Notes under the pieces: model-generated | What the model was told of the DNA's origin: nothing | Databases searched by the model: none | What the model saw: only the letters and a program-made list of their open reading frames with translations | Assembly: GCA_038526245.1 (NCBI GenBank) | Contig: JBCBGZ010000115.1 | Span: forward strand, 1-5,603 | Source of the DNA: UBA5336 sp038526245 | GTDB taxonomy: Bacteria; Pseudomonadota; Alphaproteobacteria; Caulobacterales; Hyphomonadaceae | DNA: 5,603 bases | Direction of reading: 5' to 3' | Shown here: positions 1-4,209 of the stretch, piece by piece | How the letters are laid out: every line of letters begins with the position of its first letter | Position numbering within the stretch: position 1 is the first letter of the stretch | Program-made: the position numbers and the translations under genes

Positions 1-1
1 C

Positions 2-787
2 GATGGTCGCCTGCCCAGCGGTCGATCGGTGATGATCATGGCACTGCCCATTGTCCTGGGAATCGGCGCTGGCTTGGTTGGGCCGTACGGGACGTATGTG
101 TATTCGCCCCTTGGCGGGCGGCTGATCTACTGGATTGTGATCATGGCCTGCTCCTTCACGCTCTGGGAGCTCATCCATAATGTCGCTAACGCGGCGCTTC
201 CGAATTGGCCGCAAAACTGGTCAGGCGTCATAATCGCCTTGCCGTTTTCGCTGTTGAACCCATTGGCGCTTGTGCTGATCCATAGCGGGCTGAACGCGGC
301 GATCGGCTCGCAGTTTCCGACAACCTGGAGCCAGTTCGTCGTCTCGCACCTGCTCTTGTCGCTTCTTGTAATTCTTCCGACGATCGCCCTGTCACGCCGT
401 CTGCTCGACAATGCCAGCACTGCCGGCGGCAGCGACGCAATCGATTTCCTAACAGAGAAACTGCCCAGGGGGCTGCGCGGCTACCGCCCCTTCGCGATAT
501 CGGCGGAGGGAAACTATGTACGCGTCTATACACCTGCGGGCAGTGATCTGGTGCTCTCGACTTTCGAAGATGCCTTGAGGGCGGTGTCGGGCATTCCGGG
601 TGTTCAAACCCACAGATCCTGGTGGGCCGCCGCCGCCGAGATGAAACGTCTCACGCGGTCAGGGTCGAGCTTTGAATTGGAGTTGAAATCGGGCCTGAAT
701 GTACCCGTTGGCAGAAGACGACGTTCCGCGATCCAGATCATCCTGGATCAAACCGAAGCGGAGGAAGCAAGACGGGCTGACGACTAG
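2..787 (+). CDS. Membrane-anchored LytTR-family transcription regulator (5' end probably outside the window)
   Basis: This is probably a DNA-binding regulator tethered to the inner membrane. Numbering from the GTG at 29 (252 residues), four hydrophobic segments are visible at about 3-19, 32-48, 67-86 and 102-121. A GPYGTY...RLIYW motif (18-35) recalls the N-terminus of four-helix LytTR proteins of Caulobacterales and Hyphomonadales. A short linker leads to a C-terminal LytTR domain at about 139-239. Its signatures are SAEGNYVRVY (158-167), the VQTHRSWW strand-turn (192-199; the family usually has V.VHRS), and VPVGRRRR (225-232; usually VPVSRR). There is no receiver domain, so the signal would be sensed by the membrane part, and target genes are unknown. 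The frame stays open to base 2. The possible starts GTG 29, ATG 32 and ATG 38 lack a good Shine-Dalgarno, so the true start may lie to the left. No clear terminator follows. The fold call is fairly sure; the function is inferred. Confidence 0.85.
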   Translation, partial: DGRLPSGRSVMIMALPIVLGIGAGLVGPYGTYVYSPLGGRLIYWIVIMACSFTLWELIHNVANAALPNWPQNWSGVIIALPFSLLNPLALVLIHSGLNAAIGSQFPTTWSQFVVSHLLLSLLVILPTIALSRRLLDNASTAGGSDAIDFLTEKLPRGLRGYRPFAISAEGNYVRVYTPAGSDLVLSTFEDALRAVSGIPGVQTHRSWWAAAAEMKRLTRSGSSFELELKSGLNVPVGRRRRSAIQIILDQTEAEEARRADD

Positions 788-950
788 CGGCAGATTAAGG
801 CGATGGCGCCAAACATGCGTCACACTGCTCGCTCGCCGAAACTGAAACTCGCTGTAGAGCACGTGTAACCTATTCGCCTGTTTTACCCGGTCTGTTGCAA
901 GGCGGTTCGGTAATCTGGCGTCAGGGTACCAACTCAATGAGAGCCCTTTT

Positions 951-1127
951 TTACGTTCCATTTGCAGCTTTGCCGCCGAAGATCAGTCGTTTTTGATCTA
1001 TTGAACACTGCCCGTTTCCTGCGAGTCCCAGCCCGTAGATGCATTGTTCGTTGATGTCAGCTTCCGGGATGAAGCGGTCCAGTGCGCTTGGCCAGCGGGG
1101 GTTACGGTTAGGGTATGGGGTCAGGTG
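951..1127 (-). pseudogene. Possible remnant of a minus-strand gene (C-terminal 58 codons, no start)
   Basis: Read on the minus strand, 58 codons run without a stop from 1127 down to a TAA at 953-951. The product has a natural-looking composition: an N-terminal TPYPNRNPRWPSALDRFIPE stretch, two cysteines (residues 29 and 41) and glycine-rich turns such as YGLGLAGNGQC. The upstream part prefers G/C in third positions; the downstream part less so. No ATG, GTG or TTG occurs in the frame, and an in-frame TAA at 1130-1128, inside the inverted repeat, closes it upstream. It would therefore be a truncated C-terminal fragment, perhaps cut off where the repeat begins. I do not recognise the family. A chance open frame is a real alternative. 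Confidence 0.2.
995..1005 (+). repeat. 11-base direct repeat, copy 1
   Basis: GATCTATTGAA occurs here and again at 1350-1360, 355 bases downstream. The two copies flank the inverted repeat at 1118-1154 and the 49-codon gene. They could be a target-site duplication around an inserted segment, two binding sites, or chance. Confidence 0.35.
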
Positions 1128-1154
1128 TTATTGAAAAACAATAAAACTCCACCC
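1118..1154 (+). repeat. Imperfect inverted repeat with GGGTCAGGTG arm
   Basis: The left arm 1118-1133 and right arm 1139-1154 are 16 bases each around an AAAAA loop (1134-1138), and 12 of 16 positions pair. The inner six pairs are perfect (TTATTG/CAATAA), as are the outer four (GGGT/ACCC). The GGGGTCAGGTG outer sequence recalls short palindromic repeats spread by REP-associated tyrosine transposases in proteobacteria, but that likeness is from memory. As RNA it would lie in the leader of the 49-codon gene. No T-run follows, so it is not a normal terminator. Confidence 0.45.
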
Positions 1155-1176
1155 ATCTCTTGAGCGAAAGGAGATG
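1154..1176 (+). promoter_or_regulatory. Hairpin that sequesters the Shine-Dalgarno of the 49-codon gene
   Basis: CATCTC (1154-1159) is perfectly complementary to GAGATG (1171-1176). The stem extends by a G-U pair (1160/1170) and a U-A pair (1161/1169), giving eight pairs around a seven-base loop. The Shine-Dalgarno AAAGGAG (1167-1173) lies largely in the 3' strand of this stem, ending seven bases before the ATG at 1181. Folded RNA would hide it from the ribosome. This is the geometry of an RNA thermometer or other translational switch; the pairing is seen, the regulation is inferred. Confidence 0.45.
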
Positions 1177-1180
1177 TGTC

Positions 1181-1330
1181 ATGTGGTTGTTTCTACTCTG
1201 GTGGTGTGTGGATGATACGATTGCGGCGGCGGTGGGTGCGCCGGGGCTGGGGGAGTTGCCGATCTGGGTGCCGGCCATCCTGTCCCTGGCATTCGTCACG
1301 AGCATTAATGCGCGCAAGTCCTCCGATTAG
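1181..1330 (+). CDS. Small hydrophobic protein, 49 residues
   Basis: The frame runs from ATG 1181 to TAG 1328-1330. It is supported by the best Shine-Dalgarno in this region, AAAGGAG at 1167-1173 with seven-base spacing. The product starts MWLFLLWWCVDDTIAAAVG, with four tryptophans in all and a tryptophan-rich hydrophobic N-terminus (1-9). A Gly/Pro turn (20-27, APGLGELP) follows, then a second hydrophobic stretch (about 28-41, IWVPAILSLAFVTS) and a short polar, basic tail INARKSSD. It could be a membrane peptide with one or two insertions. There is no cleavable signal peptide or toxin motif that I recognise. It stands alone, 259 bases ahead of mreB. It could belong to a conserved alphaproteobacterial small-protein family, but I cannot name one. 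Confidence 0.6.
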   Translation: MWLFLLWWCVDDTIAAAVGAPGLGELPIWVPAILSLAFVTSINARKSSD

Positions 1331-1349
1331 GAAATGATAGCGCCGCTGC

Positions 1350-1360
1350 GATCTATTGAA
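1350..1360 (+). repeat. 11-base direct repeat, copy 2
   Basis: This is the second GATCTATTGAA, identical to 995-1005, and it lies 20 bases after the stop of the 49-codon gene. Its last bases overlap a GAATC site (1358-1362), which fits the GANTC sequence methylated by CcrM in many alphaproteobacteria. Confidence 0.35.
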
Positions 1361-1366
1361 TCATGG

Positions 1367-1469
1367 TGTACGGACCGTTTCATCTAAATCGGCGGAAAAT
1401 ACGTCAAAATCGCTGAATTTCGCCTGCCAGGCGTATCGCGACTTTATGTCTGTACGGATCGTACCGTTT
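1367..1469. promoter_or_regulatory. Candidate operators upstream of mreB (two related dyads and a third palindrome)
   Basis: TGTACGGACCGT (1367-1378) and TGTACGGATCGT (1451-1462) match at 11 of 12 bases and start 84 bases apart, close to eight helical turns. Each contains a dyad: ACGG-A-CCGT at 1370-1378 and GTACG-GAT-CGTAC at 1452-1464. The heptamer ACCGTTT also follows in both places (1374-1380 and 1463-1469). Between them lies another perfect dyad, CGCCTG-C-CAGGCG (1421-1433). Short dyads of this kind suit dimeric repressors. The protein that would bind is unknown. A TTTATA at 1467-1472 could be a -10 element overlapping the second dyad, but no good -35 is visible. Confidence 0.35.
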
Positions 1470-1490
1470 ATATGACTCCTCTGCCTTGCT

Positions 1491-1506
1491 TTAACGGCTT
1501 CTAAAC
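1491..1506 (+). promoter_or_regulatory. Near-consensus CtrA-type binding site
   Basis: TTAA, seven bases, then TAAAC matches the alphaproteobacterial CtrA consensus TTAA-N7-TTAAC at eight of nine fixed positions. It lies 84-99 bases upstream of the mreB ATG, where a promoter would be expected, and a GACTC (GANTC) methylation site lies just upstream at 1474-1478. Together these would fit cell-cycle control of the elongation operon. The match is by eye, and one such site could arise by chance in AT-richer DNA. Confidence 0.35.
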
Positions 1507-1540
1507 GGCACATGGGTAAATGGGCTGGGTAGAAACCCAC

Positions 1541-1570
1541 GGTGCAGCGCGCAGGGCAGGCGCGCGCACC
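1541..1570 (+). promoter_or_regulatory. Strong leader hairpin before mreB, with a competing alternative fold
   Basis: GGTGC (1541-1545) pairs with GCACC (1566-1570), and GCGCGC (1547-1552) pairs with GCGCGC (1560-1565). This gives 11 pairs with one bulged A (1546) and a seven-base loop. No T-run follows, so it is not a terminator. The same 3' strand can instead pair CGCACC (1565-1570) with GGTGCG (1581-1586), right against the mreB ATG at 1590. The two folds exclude each other. That is how a translational switch would look, though very GC-rich sequence makes such pairings easier by chance. Confidence 0.4.
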
Positions 1571-1589
1571 CAAACGCGGCGGTGCGGAA

Positions 1590-2630
1590 ATGATCGGTAG
1601 TCTCCTCGGCATGTTGTCCACGGACATGGCCATTGACCTGGGTACGGCGAACACGCTGGTCTACGTCAAAGGACAGGGCGTGAAGCTCGATGAGCCTTCG
1701 GTCGTGGCCTACATGACCCAGGGCGGGCGCAAGATCGTTTACGCGGTGGGCGCCCAGGCCAAGGCCATGCTGGGCAAGACTCCGGAAAACATGGATGCCA
1801 TCCGGCCCATGAAGGATGGCGTGATCGCCGACTTCGACGTGGCCGAAGAAATGATCAAGCACTTCATCCGGAAAGTGCACAATCGCCGCGCCTTTGTGGC
1901 GCCTCTTATCATTATTTGCGTGCCCAGCTCCGCCACCAGTGTCGAGCGCCGCGCCATTCACCAGTCCGCCCTGGCCGCGGGTGCGCGTCAGGTGGAATTG
2001 ATTGAAGAGCCCATGGCCGCCGCCATCGGGGCCAATTTGCCGATTGAAGAGCCTGCGGGCTCCATGGTGGTCGACATTGGCGGCGGTACGTCCGAAGTCG
2101 CCGTGCTCAGCCTGGGCGGTATTGTTTATTCGCGCTCGGTCCGCGTGGGCGGCGACCGGATGGACCAGGCCATCGTGAACTACTTGCGCCGGGAACATCA
2201 GATCCTGATCGGTGAGATGTCAGCCGAGAAGATCAAAAAGGAAATCGGCAGTGCAATCCCGCCAGAGAACGGCACGGGTATGGCCGTGACCGTGCGCGGC
2301 CGTGGCACGATTGATAACGTGCCCAAGGAAGTCGAGATCAACGAAGCCATTGTGGCCGAAGCCCTGGCAGAGCCCGTGGGGCAGATCGTAGACGCCGTGC
2401 GCACCGCGCTTGAGGCCATGCCGCCGGAGCTGGCCGCAGACATTGTCGACCGGGGCATTGTGCTCACGGGCGGGGGATCGCTCTTGCGCAATCTGGATAT
2501 TTGCATTCGGGAACAGGCAAAGCTGCCGGTCATGCTCGCAGATGACCCGCTGAAATGTGTTGTGAATGGCTGTGGCATCGTTCTGGAGAATTATCCGAAG
2601 ATGAAAACCGTTCTGAGCCCTGAAGTCTGA
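1590..2630 (+). CDS. mreB: Rod shape-determining protein MreB
   Basis: This is the actin-like ATPase that forms filaments under the inner membrane and guides side-wall peptidoglycan synthesis. It has 346 residues, the usual length. The actin-fold ATP site is intact: phosphate-1 loop DLGTANT (16-22), the connect region with IEEPMAAAIGA (138-148, including the expected catalytic Glu140), phosphate-2 loop DIGGGTSE (162-169) and adenosine motif LTGGGSLL (292-299). The first residues, MIGSLLGMLSTD, can form the usual amphipathic membrane-binding helix. I chose ATG 1590 because it gives the family N-terminus. A GTG at 1542 is in frame but would add 16 basic residues encoded mostly by the leader hairpin. 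The Shine-Dalgarno is weak (GCGG at 1584-1587). Near the C-terminus the sequence VVNGCGIVLE (324-333) replaces the commoner VALGTGK.LE. It is the first gene of the mre operon. Confidence 0.97.
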   Translation: MIGSLLGMLSTDMAIDLGTANTLVYVKGQGVKLDEPSVVAYMTQGGRKIVYAVGAQAKAMLGKTPENMDAIRPMKDGVIADFDVAEEMIKHFIRKVHNRRAFVAPLIIICVPSSATSVERRAIHQSALAAGARQVELIEEPMAAAIGANLPIEEPAGSMVVDIGGGTSEVAVLSLGGIVYSRSVRVGGDRMDQAIVNYLRREHQILIGEMSAEKIKKEIGSAIPPENGTGMAVTVRGRGTIDNVPKEVEINEAIVAEALAEPVGQIVDAVRTALEAMPPELAADIVDRGIVLTGGGSLLRNLDICIREQAKLPVMLADDPLKCVVNGCGIVLENYPKMKTVLSPEV

Positions 2631-2725
2631 AGGCTCCGAGGCTTGCCGCGCCGCAAGAAGCACGGCACCTTGAACAAGTTGGGTCTGGTGTGGTGATCAA
2701 AAACGCGCGCAGAAGGTAACGCGAC
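2631..2725 (+). other. mreB-mreC spacer with a small hairpin
   Basis: The 95-base gap holds one small stem, CTTGC (2642-2646) with GCAAG (2653-2657), and no T-run after it. At its end is the mreC Shine-Dalgarno GAAGGT (2712-2717). I see no promoter or small gene. The stem may stabilise or process the mRNA between mreB, which is usually needed in excess, and mreC. Confidence 0.35.
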
Positions 2726-3655
2726 ATGGCCTCAGGCCGATACTCAACCACCCGGAAATCGCCCCTGCGCCGCCTGGCGTTGGTGACCTTCATCGCTTTG
2801 GGCGTGATGACCGTGGTTGTGCAGACCGCGCCGGGCGTAACCTCGGCATTGATGCCTTTGCGGACCCAGGCCAGCGACATTCTCGTGACCCCCACAAGCC
2901 GCGAACAGAGCCCCGAGCCTGGATTTGTCGCCAGACTGTTGGGCCATGGCGCGAAGGAGCGCCGCATCCGTGAGTTGGAGGCCCGTGTCCAGGAGCTCTC
3001 TCGCTACGAAGCCGCTGCCCGTTCCATGGCCGCGCGGCTCGATGCCTATGAAAGCATGCTGGCCGCCATGGGTGAGCCCCCGGCCAAGGGGGCCACAGCC
3101 CGTGTTGTCTCGGAAATCGATGGCCCCTTCAGCGAAACCTTGCTGGCCAATGCCGGCCGCGCCCAGGGCGTAGAAGAAGACTTCATCGCCCTGAACGAGG
3201 GCGGCCTTGTGGGGCGCGTCATTCATGTGGGCGAGCGGTCTTCGCGCATCCTGCTTGTCACGGATTTCAATTCGCGCATTCCGGTCATGGGGGAGTCCAG
3301 CGGCGTGCGCGCCATTGTGTTTGGGGACCGCGACGGTGTGGGCACGCTGTCTGATTTGCCGGAAGCGGAGAATTTTGTGGCGGGCGAGCGCATTCTGACC
3401 AGCGGTGAAGGCGGTCTCTTTCCGCGGGGCTACGTGATCGGATGGGCCCGCGCCGAGGGCGAGAGCTGGCGCGTTGCCTTTTCCAAGGCAGAAACCCGCG
3501 GCGGCTTTGTTCGCCTGATCCCGCCCCAGACGATTCCTACGCCTGAAGACGTCCCGTCCGATCCTGCGGTTGTCCCGGACGCAACTTCGGATGACCTGGC
3601 TGCAGCCGCTGAAGACGTCGCCCCGCCGGTCGCCAGCGGTGGAGGGCAACCGTGA
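2726..3655 (+). CDS. mreC: Rod shape-determining protein MreC
   Basis: This bitopic inner-membrane protein links cytoplasmic MreB/MreD to PBP2 in the periplasm and helps activate it. It has 309 residues. There is a basic N-terminus (RYSTTRKSPLRR, 5-16) and one membrane segment at about 18-37. A charged coiled coil follows at about 75-112 (ERRIRELEARVQELSRYEAAARSMAARLDAYESML), as expected for MreC dimers. The beta-barrel domains follow at about 120-265, with family-like stretches such as GLVGRVIHVGERSSRILLVTD and RILTSGEGGLFPRG. The last 40 or so residues are a Pro/Ala/Asp-rich tail, probably disordered, with EDV repeated 22 residues apart. The start ATG 2726 has GAAGGT eight bases upstream. 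Its stop overlaps the mreD start, so the two are likely translationally coupled. Confidence 0.95.
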   Translation: MASGRYSTTRKSPLRRLALVTFIALGVMTVVVQTAPGVTSALMPLRTQASDILVTPTSREQSPEPGFVARLLGHGAKERRIRELEARVQELSRYEAAARSMAARLDAYESMLAAMGEPPAKGATARVVSEIDGPFSETLLANAGRAQGVEEDFIALNEGGLVGRVIHVGERSSRILLVTDFNSRIPVMGESSGVRAIVFGDRDGVGTLSDLPEAENFVAGERILTSGEGGLFPRGYVIGWARAEGESWRVAFSKAETRGGFVRLIPPQTIPTPEDVPSDPAVVPDATSDDLAAAAEDVAPPVASGGGQP

Positions 3656-4206
3656 GGCGAGGGTCACGCAATTGGGCGGCGGGGCTCGCCAGATTCTGGG
3701 ACCGGACCGGCCCAACGGCCCGCCTGGGCTATGGCATGATCATTGTTGTCGCGCTCTGGTGGATTGGCCTCGACACGGTCGTCGTGGCCGGCGTGCAGAT
3801 TCCGTGGCCAATTGGCCTTCTCGTGGCGGCGATGGGGTGGGCGCGTGTTGGCCTGGCCATGCGCCCCATGCTTGCCCTGATTGCTTTGTCGCTCTTGTTT
3901 GACCTCGGCGCGAACGCCCCCTTCGGAAGCTATATGATCGTCGCGCTGACGACTTATGGCGTGCATGCGGCCGCTGAAAGCGCGCTGGACCTGGAACATG
4001 ACCCGGTGCTCCAGGGCGTGCTCCCCTTTCTCAGCCTGTTTGCGGGATTGCTCGTCTTGTGGACGTTGGCGAGTGTTGGCGCCGGTCATTTCGCCCGACT
4101 GGCGCCGCTTGTCCTGACCGGGTTTGCCACAGCCCTCGTCTTCGGCGCCCTCGCTCCGGTGTTCCATCTGCGCATGCGCCCGGGCGCACTCGCCGGGAGA
4201 GCTTGA
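3652..4206 (+). CDS. mreD: Rod shape-determining protein MreD
   Basis: This small polytopic inner-membrane subunit of the Rod complex is thought to bridge MreB and MreC. It has 184 residues, close to family size. After a basic N-terminus (RRGSRNWAAGLARFWDR), hydrophobic segments are visible at about 27-48, 52-70, 72-87, 92-108, 119-143 and 149-168, giving five or six membrane passes. The start is GTG 3652, which overlaps the mreC stop (GTGA). GGAGGG at 3641-3646, inside the mreC 3' end, is its ribosome binding site with five-base spacing. MreD is poorly conserved in sequence, so the call rests on topology, length and position between mreC and mrdA. Confidence 0.92.
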   Translation: MRRGSRNWAAGLARFWDRTGPTARLGYGMIIVVALWWIGLDTVVVAGVQIPWPIGLLVAAMGWARVGLAMRPMLALIALSLLFDLGANAPFGSYMIVALTTYGVHAAAESALDLEHDPVLQGVLPFLSLFAGLLVLWTLASVGAGHFARLAPLVLTGFATALVFGALAPVFHLRMRPGALAGRA

Positions 4207-4209
4207 TCC

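Larger units (their letters stand above)
788..1180. other. Intergenic region with repeats and a possible gene remnant
   Basis: This stretch has no intact gene I can support. It is visibly poorer in G and C than the flanking genes. It holds a minus-strand frame without a start codon (951-1127), a small inverted repeat AGATCA/TGATCT (980-985 and 994-999), one copy of an 11-base direct repeat (995-1005), an imperfect 16-base inverted repeat (1118-1154) and the masked ribosome binding site of the next gene. I see no Rho-independent terminator for the upstream regulator. The T-run at 947-952 has no GC-rich stem before it. Confidence 0.6.

Noticed and set aside
941..952. Terminator suggested by the T-run after the LytTR gene
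   Set aside because: No GC-rich stem precedes the T-run at 947-952.
659..961. 100-codon minus-strand frame starting MERKKG
   Set aside because: It overlaps the LytTR gene by 129 bases, has no Shine-Dalgarno and no recognisable motif. Its ATG overlapping the stop of the possible remnant is curious but not enough.
1526..1539. Small hairpin TGGGT-AGAA-ACCCA
   Set aside because: Only five pairs, no T-run and no link to a start codon; likely chance beside the stronger hairpin at 1541-1570.
1542..1589. Earlier GTG start for mreB
   Set aside because: It would add 16 residues not found in the family, and those codons are mostly the leader hairpin. ATG 1590 gives the normal MreB N-terminus.
1491..2198. 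235-codon open frame antisense to the mreB 5' half
   Set aside because: Shadow of mreB; its His/Gly/Asp-rich composition is an artefact of the reversed codons.
2744..3715. 323-codon open frame antisense to mreC
   Set aside because: It covers almost all of mreC, has no Shine-Dalgarno or recognisable domain, and long antisense frames are usual opposite G/C-ending codons.
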